Positions 45,400 to 57,664 of a stretch of 64,000 nt of DNA are shown in pieces; position 1 is the stretch's first letter, and every line of letters starts with the position of its first letter. The position numbers and the translations under genes are program-made. The stretch comes from Oxytricha trifallax (lineage: Eukaryota > Ciliophora > Spirotrichea > Sporadotrichida > Oxytrichidae). The stretch covers positions 62,001-126,000 of the forward strand of contig ARYC01000258.1 of NCBI GenBank assembly GCA_000711775.1, written 5' to 3'. The notes under the pieces are model-generated. The model saw nothing but the letters and a program-made list of their open reading frames with translations, did no database searches and had not been told where the DNA came from.

Positions 45400-47360
45400 T
45401 GCTGTATTAGGTTTTGAGTTTGATAAATAATTTAAATATATTCAATAATTAAGACCACCTAGAAATACTTCATAAACTTTGTAAAGTTTTATCAAGATAT
45501 TTTCTGGTTTTTTATCTCTATGCGCTATTTCATTGTCATTCAATTCTTTTATTGCTTCATAAATTCCTAATATTCACTGATTCAAATTCTCGTCACATTT
45601 TTTTAGGGCATAGATCTACTAGATCTTTATATTCTTATATTAGTTACATTTTTTATATTTCTTATAAAATTTCATTTTAGTTAGTATTTAAGTTAACATA
45701 TTAAACACTTGACTAATTTAAATAATTCAAGGTTTCAAATATACTAATTGATGCATAAATTAAATAAGTTTTTATAAAAATTCATATCTGATTTAATGAA
45801 TATTAAAATTCTAGATATTATAGTACCTATAAGAATTTAAAATACTATTGCTTATATTAATTAATGAATCTTATTTTTCTCTATAGAGTTCTACTAATTA
45901 CATTTAGATTTCTAAACTATTTATTAGGCATTTATTGGATTCATGAATTATGTATAAAGATAACTTACTATCCCCACAAAATGCTCAAATTAAGGATTAT
46001 TTAGAAAATGCTTCTATCTTTTTTTGGCACTGTTTAAATTTATGTAGAACTATAGGAAAATAATAAAAGGAACTTAGGATATATAATTTATAAGATTATT
46101 TAAATTAAAACTCTATATAAATATTTGTCTCTTTAGCTGTTTTTTTTAATATAAAACTGTTCTCTTATATATAAGTAATAAAACACTAATTAATCAAATA
46201 GAAGTTTAGTTAAAATTATAATACAAAACGTAATTTTAAATTTTAAAGCTTCATCACCAACATTTGGAAAGTTGGCAATGAAGCCAAAATATTATTATAA
46301 TTCCTAAAAGTAAAACTACAGGAATTTTAACTGATTTTGAAACCAATGAATGTTATTTGAATTTACTTTTCAATATATTTTCCTTTTAGTAATTCCCAAA
46401 AAATTATTTCAAAGTATCTTGATAGAATCACTATTTCATCTTCATCCACTTTAACACCAAGTATTTTATCTTGATATTTTAATTGTAATTTTGTAAAATA
46501 TAACTTGTATTTGAACTCATGGCGCATTTATTACTTTCCAATGAGCTTGCATTTAAGTTCTGCCAAATAATAACTTTATCTTGTAAAATATTGATGTTAT
46601 TATTATCGGTCAAGGAGTGAATTATACTCCATATATAATCCAGCATTTTATGCATTTTGATTATTTATTTGATTTCCTAAAGCTAATTTTAATTTTTAAT
46701 TTTTATTAATTGAATCCATTATGCTTCTCTATAACTTTAAATAAGAAATGCCGTTGTTTTTGTATCTTTTATTTTATGTTTTTATAATTTTTCTTTAATT
46801 AAACTCTTCATCAAATATCATTCTTTTAAACTGGCAAATTAGTTAGATTCTATTTATCTTTTATTTTAATTCTCCTTCAACTAAATCATTTCTATATCTC
46901 CTTAATTTATCAACAGCTAAATATAAATTAAGTATAAATAAAACTTACTTCTGTATTTATCACATAATTTTTTATAATAATTTTGCTGAGCGAGTTTATA
47001 AATGCTTCATATACTGATCTCGCGCTGAGCAAGGTTTAAACTCACAGCTTTATATTTAGCAACAAAATAACCGACTAGTCTTATGAGATTTTTAATATTT
47101 TGGGGTTTTATTTTTGTGTCTAAATTAATAAATTCTAAATTCAGCTGAAGTCCGACATTTTTGGCATTGATCACAAATAATTAATTTTTTAGGCCTGGTA
47201 GTCACTGTTGGATCTAAGTTTTCTAAACCGCACCACTTCAAGAATTTTTCATCTGTAAAATTAAAATCCTCATTATTATTAAGTGAATCACAAACAATTT
47301 TCTTACTATTTATAATCTGCTGCTGCTTTGTTGATCTTTAAACATTCTCAACTTTAAACA
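45400..47360 (-). pseudogene. Divergent TBE-like zinc-finger/kinase (element G), decayed
   Basis: Minus strand. Near 47360 a start MFKVENVQRSTKQQQ… leads to a Cys pair CDQCQKCRTSAEF, in the place of the first TBE zinc finger. Near 45530 it reads ELNDNEIAHRDKKPENILIK, a clear kinase HRDxKPEN loop. The intervening frames are fragmentary, and a hairpin motif lies at about 46250. Order and strand match the 57-kDa gene of TBEs, but sequence is far from TBE-A/C/D. Confidence 0.6.
46246..46290. repeat. Hairpin CACCAACATTTGGAAAGTTGGCAATG
   Basis: Single self-complementary unit resembling the 24145-24236 array (CCAAC…GTTGG stem). Confidence 0.5.
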
Positions 47361-47452
47361 TGAATATGAAGTTTATTATTATTATGAGAGCAAAGTTAGT
47401 AATATTGGTGATTGTTTAAAATAAAAAAATTTATTATTTTAATTATAATATC

Positions 47453-47486
47453 CGTTACCTACATTTAAAAAGTTGGTAACGGACTC
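47453..47486. repeat. Hairpin CCGTTACCTAC…GTTGGTAACGG
   Basis: Self-complementary unit sharing GTTGGTAACG with the 24145 array. Possibly the border of a small palindrome-ended element together with 46246-46290. Confidence 0.55.
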
Positions 47487-47662
47487 AATTAATTATTATA
47501 ATTTTAAATTAATTTATAATTTTTTTGATGAAAAATTTCAACAAACTGAGGAGAAATACAATTATATCATTTATACTACAAGTAATATTTTATAATTTTC
47601 AATTAAATTAAAAAGATTAATAACATTTATAATTTAAGATTTATTTCTTGTTTATCCTGTTA

Positions 47663-48470
47663 AAATCAAAATAGTGTTTTAAGATAGAGAAATTATTAAT
47701 AATCAAGATTTAAATATTATAAACTATGATAAAGCTCTGTTTCAAGGTCTTTAAGACTCCATTATTTATATTTCCATCATCGCATTCCAAATCTCTAGTT
47801 TTCATCCAAATTCTGAAAAATATTCACGTTTGAGACCTCTTCGTTTAAGCATCACTTTGAGACACTCTAAAGTTCGGGTTGTAGAAATCTCGGCCACTTC
47901 TCAGTTTAAGACTGCTACATTGAAGATACTGTTGAAGGAGGAGACTCCATTTTGTTTAGTAGAAATTTAATAAATTTAAGAGATTCAATAAATTAAATCA
48001 GGCCTATTAAAACTTTTTAAGTTTTAATGTTTGAAAATTTCTAATCATACTAATAGTTTTAATCTATAACGAAATTTTATTAGAGATGTTTAAATTAATT
48101 TTAGTATTAAATTTATTAATTCAAACTAGGCCTGATTTAATTTATTGAATCTCTTAAATTTATTAAATTTCTACTAAACAAAATGGAGTCTCCTCCTTCA
48201 ACAGTATCTTCAATGTAGCAGTCTTAAACTGAGAAGTGGCCGAGATTTCTACAACCCGAACTTTAGAGTGTCTCAAAGTGATGCTTAAACGAAGAGGTCT
48301 CAAACGTGAATATTTTTCAGAATTTGGATGAAAACTAGAGATTTGGAATGCGATGATGGAAATATAAATAATGGAGTCTTAAAGACCTTGAAACAGAGCT
48401 TTATCATAGTTTATAATATTTAAATCTTGATTATTAATAATTTCTCTATCTTAAAACACTATTTTGATTT
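47663..48470. repeat. 808-bp foldback with TA duplication (family P808)
   Basis: Arms of about 335 bp, ends AAATCAAAATAGTG and complement; TA at 47661-47662 and 48471-48472. Same length and loop (CTTTTTAAGTTTTAATG) as 5954-6761. Confidence 0.88.
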
Positions 48471-48659
48471 TATAAATATCAAAAAAATTATATATAATTA
48501 TATAAATAGCAATTAAAATAAGGATTCTCTAATTGGAACTAATTAGATATTACAATTATTCTAAATAGAGTTTTCTTAGATTCATGATTTGGTACCTAAC
48601 CTTCTAAATTATACTATTTAATAATTTTCTATCCACAAATTTGACTTTAATTAATTATA

Positions 48660-50240
48660 AAAGAACTTGATATTTATAAAAATTTGAGAAAAAATTGTAA
48701 TCGTATTAAATAAATATGTAAATCGATAATGTTCTCATTAATTTTTTCACTCTTCTCCTTAAGAGAAAGAATTGTGCTAAAATCACACGAATTATAGTCC
48801 AAAAATATTTTTTGTTGTCTCCCTAATAAGTTGTCCCTTCTTACGAATGTTGCCAATTCAAGTATGTCACTACATTTTGCTGCTAACTTGGTAAATTTAT
48901 CTCCCAAAATGATCTCTATCAGAATCACTATAATAGAGAAAGTATCTTGTCTGATGTCACCATTATGAATGTCATCTAAGTCAAAAGGATGCTAATAAAT
49001 GCTCATTGGCATTAATGATGCTAGGCCCTTTTATCCTATAAAGGAACAATAGCAGTAATTAAAAAGAAAAAGTTGAGAATATTTGTGATTAGAAATTCTA
49101 ATATTTTTGGGGCAAATTTATCTATACACAAATCCAATTCATGTAATTATTGAACGCAATCAATTAGTTAAAGCAAAATTTTTAAGTTTAAAGAAACTAT
49201 TTTGAGACTCTCCTGTTTAAGAAGTATATGAATAAAGAACCGTTTCTTTAATTGAAAACTCTCGCTTTCAGTAAATACTGCGATGTAAATGTCTTAAAAG
49301 AAAGTTTAAGAGCATGATTTTATATACCTTATATTTTTGAATTCAATCCAAAGGTTTTAAGTTGTATTGTAATCTTTGTTTAATTAGTCAAGTTAAATTT
49401 GAGAGCCTTCAACTGTTATGAACTCATCTACGTTAAGAATTAATAAGTTATCTAATTAAGCTAATCTCAAAATTAGTTCAATTTCCATTTTTAAGAAGGA
49501 GTGTAGCACATCTTAATTCAAATAAGTTATTTTTTTGCAAATACATAAGTGTTTTTCTTGTGCATTTTATGTTGCTAGTTACAATATCATCTTTATTGTT
49601 TAAACCTGTATGATTTAAACTAGGCAATTTTTTTTATGTTCTTCTTAGTTAATTTATTTTGCTATTTGACTATTGATCTTGTCAGAGACAGCATCAGGGG
49701 AGTTTCTTGCCTTTTCTATCTAGGACAAAATCTATAAATTATGAAACATAAAAATTTTACAATTTTTGGATTACCCAATTATATTAAGTCACTTGTATAG
49801 TGTCTTGTCAAATGCTGCAAAACTTTTGTTTGCAATAAAAATTTAGCTATTCATCCTGTTAAGTTCAAATTAAACAGATATAACTAACTCCAACTTTTAG
49901 TTACATAAATTTTCTATTTTCTCAGTTATGTGCGTTTGAGTGTCTTTTAAGTGTCTTTTAAATACTTAAGTATAAACTGAAGAACATAAATGACAATGTG
50001 CTAATTTTTAGGTTTCTTGTTTTAGTTTTTAGATCTAGATGTTCTTCTTGACTACCATTTCTTGTACATAATTTTACATAATTTAATACTCGTGTGACCC
50101 TGATATGACATAATTAATTTAGGGCAAGCTTATTAGTTATGTATGAGGCTTTGAAGTTTTTGACTTAATTATGTTGCTAGAAATTTCATCTGAACTATTG
50201 TGCGAATCAGAAGAAAGAGAAGAAGTTTCAGCGCTCATTT
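48660..50240 (-). pseudogene. Divergent TBE-like kinase gene (element F)
   Basis: A start near 50240 reads MSAETSSLSSDSHNSSDEIS. The C-terminal part near 48990-48700 reads DTFSIIVILIEIILGDKFTK, the place of kinase subdomain IX, preceded by NPFDLDD-like residues. Intermediate frames are fragmentary. Upstream of the start, at about 50283, is AAACCCCAAATAAA. With the 22-kDa-like and transposase frames to its right it reproduces the TBE gene order. Kinase call rests on a single motif plus context. Confidence 0.45.
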
Positions 50241-50858
50241 GACAATTAATTATTAAATACTAGTCTATATTAAATATAATTAAACCCCAAATAAATTGTG
50301 GACATAAATAATCTTATTAAATACATAAATAAATAAATAATAAACACATAAATAAATTTTTACAGAGGTTACTAAGACTTTATTATGAGATTCCTGAAAA
50401 TGAGATTGCATAAAATTATGAATTTGTTGGGAGTTTCCTGGAATATAATTGGAAGATTTCTCTGATAGTTATTTATGAAATCTATTTCTAATTTTTAAAA
50501 GTCAAAAATATATAACAAATCTGCCAAAACTTGATTGGGGTTATATGATATATCCAATTTTAAGACCTAAATAACAACTATAATAGAATGAGTCAAGTTA
50601 TGTTTTTCATGAACTTAGATTTATGAATTAAAAAAATAATTTCCAATAAAATTTAATAGAGTAAGTAGGCAAGCATTATAAACCAATAGAAACATAAATT
50701 TAATTTTTATGTTGCTTTATTAATAAATAGTAAGACATAAATATTATTTTTATAAGACATGAACTAAAATCTAGATAACAATTCTCAACGTCTCAAGAAC
50801 ATAAATTTTATAACTTTCGAGGGGAGTCTGAATACCAAATTAGATTGGTACAATCACC

Positions 50859-51608
50859 GGAACCGGGGTCTCAGTCAGTGCAAAATTTCTTTCTAAATCC
50901 TAAGTTTGTGCAAGATCAATTTTTGACAGTATTGACCTATCTGATCTTCCTACCACCCATAAAATGTATCATAATTTAATAAAATTTACTTCTCAACTTT
51001 TGAATCGAACTCCTTCATGATATATTTATATCATATTACAATAGTATCATTCATAAAAAATCATATTATTATTACATTATAATTTTTATCCTTAAGACAG
51101 ATATTTGATTAAAGTAAAATATTGAAATTATTTTCATCGTAAAAGATATTTAGTAAATTAAGAACGAAGATTAATCTTTATTATTGGATAGCTTGATTAA
51201 TTGCCTATATTAAATACATTAATTATTGTGTGTAAAATTTATTTTATTTCAAATAGTATTAATTTTAGCTAATAATATTGATAATATTAATTGCTAATCT
51301 TCGTTCTTAATTGACTAAATATCTTTTATGATGAAAATGATCTCAATATTTAACTTAAATAAAATATCTGTCTTTTTGAAAAAAATTATAATGTAATAAT
51401 AATATGATTTTGTATTAATGATACTATTGTAATATGATATAAATTTGTCATGAAGGAGTTCGATTCAAAAGTTGAGTAGTAAATTTTATTAAATTATGAT
51501 ACATTTTATGGGGGTAGGAAGATCAGATAGGTGAATACTGTCAAAAAATTGATCTTGCACAAACTCAGGATTTAGAAAAGATTTTTGTACAGACTTAGAC
51601 CCTCCACC
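50859..51608. repeat. 750-bp foldback with 8-bp target duplication
   Basis: Ends GGAACCGGGGTCTCAGTCAG and GACTTAGACCCTCCACC (inverted, imperfect), arms of about 320 bp. CAATCACC flanks both sides (50851-50858, 51609-51616). No genes. Confidence 0.9.
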
Positions 51609-51639
51609 CAATCACCTCAAATATTAATGTAAGCTTAAT

Positions 51640-52280
51640 TTAATTTTATGTGATAATGGGCTATCATTTGCCTGCACTAAAAAAACAAGCATGAAATTTA
51701 TAATAGATGTACTTTAGTCTTTGAAAAAGCTGATAAAATAAGATGACGTTATTTATGTTAACGTCCTTAATTACCCTGACCTCAATGTCAGCAACATAAT
51801 CAATTATGTCAAATACGAAATGTCCTCATGAGATACTTAGATATTTATGATGGAATCACTGATCTTCCAGATAAATACTTTTTTTTTGGGTGCTTGGGAC
51901 TATAAGAATGACTGGCTAACATAAATAATTAGAGAATAACAATAGGCCAGAAATTATGTTGCTGATGAAGAAATGAAGGGGGAGTCAATGCTAATTAGCG
52001 AATAGTTTCTCTAAGAAATTTAATGAGTACCTCATTTCTCAAGCAAGCTTAAATATTGTTTTATGTCTTTTTAGGAAAAAAAAGGGAAGACTTAGTCGAT
52101 GCTGAAATCTAAGTCAATGGGAAGAAAACAGCAGAAAAACAGAAAAATGTTTGAAATATCTACAACTATTGAGGGTGAAGAACAAAATTATTAAAAGCAC
52201 ACCTTAACATTTAAGTCAATCAAAGATGAAAATATGATGATGCGAAATCCTCCTGCAAAACGGATGCATTTGAACTAATG
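51640..52280 (+). pseudogene. Divergent 22-kDa-like gene of element F
   Basis: The plus strand reads …LIKQDDVIYVNVLNYPDLNV…, then GITDLPDKYFFFGCLGL, then a Lys-rich tail. The IxxxNYPxxxV and LPxxxFFFGxLG signatures are those of the TBE 22-kDa protein. Several shifts. It sits between the kinase-like gene (minus) and a transposase (minus), as in TBEs. Confidence 0.65.
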
Positions 52281-52379
52281 ACTTAAATTATTTATGTTAT
52301 CAATTTTATTTATGTATTTACAATTTTTAATAAAGTTAGTATTCAAACACTTTGTGTCAACAAATTAAGTCAGTGTCTT

Positions 52380-53340
52380 TCACTGTTCATACAGTCATTT
52401 GTTTAATTGACATAATTGATTATGTTACTGCTTATAAATTTTCATGTAACTTAGTTTAAACTATTAATTGATTAGAGACTTCCTGTGTTCCTTCTTCACT
52501 TTGGAAAACAAATTCTAAATACAATTAAATTTCGAGGAATTCGGAGCATTTAATAATAACTTTCACCCCTTATAGTCAACAGCCTATTTGAACTATTTTG
52601 AATAATGAGCTCTCAAATTGTCAAGAAATATAGTTAGCTTTTTATCTTTGCAATTAGGCTCAAGATCTTCTAATACCAAAATAATGTTTTGAATCTTAAT
52701 TTTTTTTTACAATTCGAAATGCTTCAATTCCATTATGTTGATTTATTATTACCAAAGCTGATAAGTATTTAGAGTTAATCCCTATTTTGTCAAAACTAAA
52801 TTTCAACTTTTCGATGCCCACGCTTTCCAAGAATTTAAATGAGCCTTAAATATTGTTTCATCCAAGTATACAATGTATGATTTTCATTTTTTATTTCTCA
52901 AAGTTAAGTGTTTAACCTTTGCAAATCTATTTTAATTTGATTTTTTTGTGATCTGTTGAGTTATAGTCGCTTTAACATAATTTGAAACTTAATGCCATTT
53001 TTATATTAGTTTCTGAGTGCAGTGCATGAGATTTTAATTTCAGGAAATCTACGATGAAAAACTACAGTTCATTGCTTTAATGAAAGTATAATCTGAACTT
53101 CTAGAGTCTTGTATGATATTAAACAATTTATATGGTCTGAAGTTAATTGAAATCTTTTTTTTACTTTCTCATAAGGCAAATAGTTTATTCATTTTTAAAT
53201 TATTTTAACATTTTAAATATTTGCTTTCTCTAAATTCCAAGCCAATCTAATTATTATTTTATAGAAGCAAATACTTTGTTGTTAGAAAAATATTCAAGTA
53301 TTCAGTAGCGAAGCATGCAAAATTAGTTTAACAAGGTCTT
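52380..53340 (-). pseudogene. Divergent TBE-like transposase of element F
   Basis: Minus-strand frames with YIVYLDETIFKAHLNSWKAW (first Asp), LTIFLDNLRAHYSKQF (second Asp) and NAPNSSKFNCIQNLF, where the catalytic Glu position is a TAG (Gln in this code). Interrupted by TGAs. TBE/IS630 superfamily; inactive. Confidence 0.68.
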
Positions 53341-53344
53341 TTAC

Positions 53345-54180
53345 TCGTTTTGTTTGATTTTCATACTTAAAATAAGTAAGTTTTAATTAAATATATACAA
53401 ATATAAATTTTTCTCAGATTTTTATAACTATACTTACTAGATAATTAAATTTGATTATATAAATTATTTAAGCTATTGACTCAATAATATTTGATTGCAA
53501 GCTCACTTCTAAATATGATTAGTACACGTTTTTAAAATATGATTGTAAGTTTATGATATTTCTCAAATTTCTATAGAAGGTTATTACTTAACATAGTATA
53601 AAAATACTACAATGAGATTCATTAAAGAGTTTTTGCAAAGGTCAAAATTTTTAATTAAATAAAACAATATTATAAATATAGATGTACGACACTATCCGGA
53701 TCTAAAGATTTCAATTAGCCTGGATTAGGTAAAAATTATAATAATATAACGAGACACTTAAATTATTATGAAGACTATCCATAGCTTTTTCAATAGACAG
53801 GTTTTTTTTCAAAAAAATTGCAACTCTAGCCCTACAATATATTTAAGACATTGTTTAAGCATAAAACAGGTTGAGAAATCAAAGGTAAGATATTTATTAA
53901 AATTAAGATGCAATTGCAATAATGGATAAAATTAATTAAACTATATAGCAAGAACCATTCTTTTTTGGTAATAATTTTAGTATTATTTAGCTAATATTAC
54001 AGAGTAAAAAGGTAAAGGGACTGCATTGTTAAAAGTTTAATCCAAGTCTAGAAGGCAAATGACTAAAATGAGAAAAATTTGAAGTTTAAACTAATTATAA
54101 TAAAAATGAAGGCAATAATTTTATTACAGAGTAACAAATTTCAAATAGAGATATTGGGTCAGGGACCAGTGAATGATTTA
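53345..54180. other. AT-rich spacer, no gene seen
   Basis: No recognisable feature. Confidence 0.45.
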
Positions 54181-55010
54181 AGTTTATTATATGAGTTTAA
54201 TTATAAATTACTATAATTTAAATTAATTTTAAGTATCATTGTTAATTACAAGCTAAAACATACTCATCTAGAATTTTATAATATCTCTTTATAATTTATT
54301 ATATTTATTCTTTTGTTGCACACTCTTTAAGTCATTGATAATGTTAAAATATTTTTTTTCTTCAAAAATTTGAAGTTTAATTTTTGCAATAAAAATCAGA
54401 ACCTCCTTCTTATAAAAGAAAAAACTTCTTCAATCCGATGATATTATGATGAATAAGGAACATTGAATATTATTTTCCAATTATAATTCTTTTACTTATC
54501 TCTTTATTTCTTTTGATTTATGCAATTTGAGATTATCCATAAATAAATAAACTTCCTGATTATTTATACTAATTGTTGAGGCCATCAAGACATTCTTGGA
54601 AATCCTGTTTTTTATTGATATTATATATGTGTTATAATATATTATAATCCACCATCCTCGCTTATGCATATTATTGCAGAATTAGTTTATTATTTAATTC
54701 CTAATTATTACAGTTCGCGGTTTTGATATTTATTTGATCAAGCCTTAAATTGCTATGAATAGGGTTTAAACACAATTTCATCAATAAATATAGTTTTCTT
54801 TTTTTATTCCTAAATATTTATAAGCATATTAAATTGTTTGAATTTTTCATAATTTATTTAATGTTTTTTATGAAATGTAATATGATATCTTTTCCTTACA
54901 TTTCAAAACTTTATTCCAGCTATTATATATATATATCATTCTTAGTCAGATTGTATTAGACAAATGATTAGGAAATAATTTATTAATGTAGAATGATTTG
55001 GCTTATATTG
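54180..55010 (-). pseudogene. Divergent TBE-like transposase (element G)
   Basis: Minus-strand frames: TIFIDEIVFKPYSQQFKAWS (first Asp), ICISEDGG, EVYLFMDNLKLHKSKEIK (second Asp); the Glu region is not resolved. Distinct from the F transposase. If paired with the kinase-like gene at 45.4-47.4 kb, element G would enclose element F. That pairing is inference from order and strand. Confidence 0.62.
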
Positions 55011-55319
55011 ACAGATGCTACTGATCTTAGAGGAATTGTTAAGTACAAATAAATTTTAATTAATTGTTAGGCAATTATTGTTTGATGAAAAATCTGCAGG
55101 AACTACCATGAATTAGACCATTAATTTAGAAATAAAGATGTCTCTAATTATATTTTATAATAATTTTAGAAATATTCGAAAAAAATTATAAAATCTATGA
55201 TTATTAAGATGGTTGTTTATAATGAAACCTAAGAAAAAGAATTGGATTAGTGATAGATTATGGGATTTCCATACTTATTATTTATAAAAATTTAAAATCA
55301 TAATTATAAAATTATGTCA

Positions 55320-55542
55320 AATAAAAATCATAATCACAATCTAAAAAGAGAAGCTCCCGTTATAGGGCAAGTATACTGCTCCTGCTCGCTGTCACTTTGT
55401 TAGTTCTAATATATGCAAAGAAATGGTCATGGACGATACCACATCACGTTACAAAATTGTTTCCTAAAATATCAAGACTTTTACAAAATCACTATACTTT
55501 TGTCGCACAATAATTTCTCATTAACGAAGGTCTGCGAGTGCC
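55320..55542. other. GC-richer fragment left of TBE-D
   Basis: About 200 bp with coding-like composition (GAGAAGCTCCCGTTATAGGG…GGTCATGGACGATACC) but no recognisable protein. Its right edge is the TBE-D insertion point, so it may be the target gene segment. Confidence 0.3.
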
Positions 55543-55689
55543 AATCAAAACCCCAAAAACCTTTCAGTAGTTTGATTGATAAAATTAGACTATTAACGGA
55601 TACTTTATTTGGGTTTTAATAGGGTTTATGTAGGGGTTTAATGTTTTAATATTAGTATTTTAAGTGAGTATAACAAGTGAGTTTTAAAA

Positions 55690-56215
55690 TATTTCATACA
55701 AACATAATCTTTGAGTCATGTGGGAGTTCTCTGAATTTTATCTTTCTAAGTTGATGTTTGATTGTTTCTATTGGTTGTTAAATCTCTTAGCTTGGCTTGA
55801 TAATAGTTGAGTGTGCTAGTTCTCTGAGATGTCCATTTATATTTTTTTTATCGAGATATTGTTTGATTCTCTGCTTAGAATCTCTTTTACACCTGCAGCT
55901 AAAGTAATCGTTTCTTGGCATGTCGCTCTCTATTATTATTACTGCTAGAGCCAAGGTATCCATTAAGTGTCTTCATCTCTCCAATCCTCTCTCTCTGGGA
56001 AATATCCAGGAGTGCCGTATACATTTCCTTATGCAGAGACTTGCACTCTTTGAGCTCTGTTGAAGTCAATAATATAAACTCTAAGAGGCTGAAAGTTCAT
56101 CATGATGTTCTCTGGCTTTGTAAGTCTCTATGAACATAACCTAGCTTGTGAAGCTCTTCAATCCCCTCAACTATCTGCTAAACTATCTAGCTAATTTATC
56201 TCTGACATCTATTGT
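55690..56215 (-). pseudogene. TBE-D kinase C-terminal half
   Basis: Minus strand: EELHKLGYVHRDL, then a two-base slip, then KPENIMMNFQPLRVYIIDFNRAQ (DFN again) and GTPGYFPERE, ending near 55695. It is cut off from its N-terminal half by the foldback and the rearrangement; the N-terminal half lies inverted at 57665-58590. Confidence 0.8.
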
Positions 56216-56227
56216 CAGAGAAGAAAT

Positions 56228-56879
56228 CACTTTAATTAACTAATCAACTAACTAAATATGGAATTTATGGTTTTTTAACATTCCTGATTTTTGTAAATAT
56301 TGCTCCTCGATCAAGTAGATGCTGTCGCTGATCTTCAAGTTTTTTCATAATTTTCATAAATATCTTCAGAGTATCTTAAGTATATTTTCCTCAAAAAATT
56401 TTAAAGTGTAGAGAGTGTGGAACCTAACATCAACAATAACACTAGTAATAGCAATAATAATCTCAAAATCAAGCATTATTATGAGTATGGACGAAATTTT
56501 TGAATTTCAAAATTTTACATCACTGATTTTTTCTTAGTTTTTATCAACATCATCTTCAACATTAGGTATCACATCTATGAATTTTTAAAAACAAGATGTT
56601 TTTTAACAAATCACAGACTCATAATAATGCTTGATTTTGAGATTATTATTGCTATTACTAGTGTTATTGTTGATGTTAGGTTCCACACTCTCCACACTTT
56701 AAAATTTTTTGAGGAAAATATACTTAAGATACTCTGAAGATATCTATGAAAATTATTAAAAAAATTGAAGATCAGCTACAGCATCTACTTGATCGAGGAG
56801 CAATATTTACAAAAAATCAGAAAAGATGATAAAAAAACATTAATTCCATTTTTAGTTTGTTGAGAAGTTAAATAAAGTT
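56228..56879. repeat. Foldback inserted in the TBE-D kinase gene
   Basis: Arms of about 260 bp (56228-56500, 56615-56879) around a loop; no genes. The right arm runs straight into repeat R1. Confidence 0.85.
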
Positions 56880-57030
56880 AAATAAGGATCTACTCAAACT
56901 TAATTCAAATTAGTGACTGTTTGATATAACTCTTGTATATTGAGATGATCATAATTTTAATTGATCTATTTTTTTAATTTAATTTAACAGTCTCCACATT
57001 TTAATTATACTCGCTTAATATTATTTAAAA
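56879..57030. repeat. Repeat R1 (direct copy of R2 at 58592-58742)
   Basis: About 150 bp starting TAAGGATCTACTCAAACTT and ending CACATTTTAATTATACTCGCTTAAT, matching 58592-58742 in the same orientation with few differences. The copies lie exactly at the two outer junctions of the rearranged middle of TBE-D. Confidence 0.9.
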
Positions 57031-57035
57031 GTTTA

Positions 57036-57118
57036 CCTTGCTAGATCAAGTATCAATAGAGATCCTCTTTACTTCGAAATTTTCCTAATGCCGCTCTTCT
57101 CAAAAGGTTAGCGCTCAT
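57036..57118 (-). pseudogene. Chimeric frame: 57-kDa N-terminus joined to 22-kDa exon 1
   Basis: Minus strand, ATG 57118: MSANLLRRAALG belongs to the 57-kDa start (compare SGNLLRKAALLG in TBE-C), but it continues KFRSKEDLYQYLIQQGK, which is 22-kDa protein (KFRSKEDLNRYLVQQ in TBE-C) up to the GTAAAC intron donor. Confidence 0.8.
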
Positions 57119-57664
57119 TTTACTTTTCTGATATATTTTATTATAATAATGATAAACTATAATAGGAGAGTATAAGACACACTGGTAGATTCTTTGCTGA
57201 GAGGTAAGAAAAATTATTAACCATAGAAGATAGTATGTTGAAATATTTTATTAGAAATTTATTATTTTATTTAATTAAAATACACCTAATGAAGTGTTGT
57301 TTTTCTCGGAGGTCCTCCTAATCAAGTTTGAACTTAATTTTGAGGTAAAGTTCTTAAAATTTTTTTAATTTAATATGCTCGTAATTAAGTTTTGACCTTA
57401 AAATTTAACTCCTAATAAATTATGAACTTATTTTGGAGGACCTCCTAAATCAATTAAACATTATTAGGAACAATTTAATGGAGATAGATTGATAAAAAAG
57501 GAAATCAATCTGTGAAACTTGGAGCAAGTTTTTCAATGCTTCTCATTATATCTTTTCAAGGTTGACCTCCAGTAGGTCGTCCCTATTTAGTAGTAAGATT
57601 TTAATAAACTTAGAATGGATATCCATAATTTTAAATTCCATTAACATCTCTAGAAAGAAGCAAG
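57119..57664. promoter_or_regulatory. TBE-D divergent promoter region, GGAGGTCCTCC palindromes
   Basis: Same position and AT-word context (AATTTAATGGAGA) as in TBE-A and -C, but the palindromic core is GGAGGTCCTCC (about 57311 and 57435). Kept in normal orientation although both flanking gene bodies are swapped. Confidence 0.5.
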
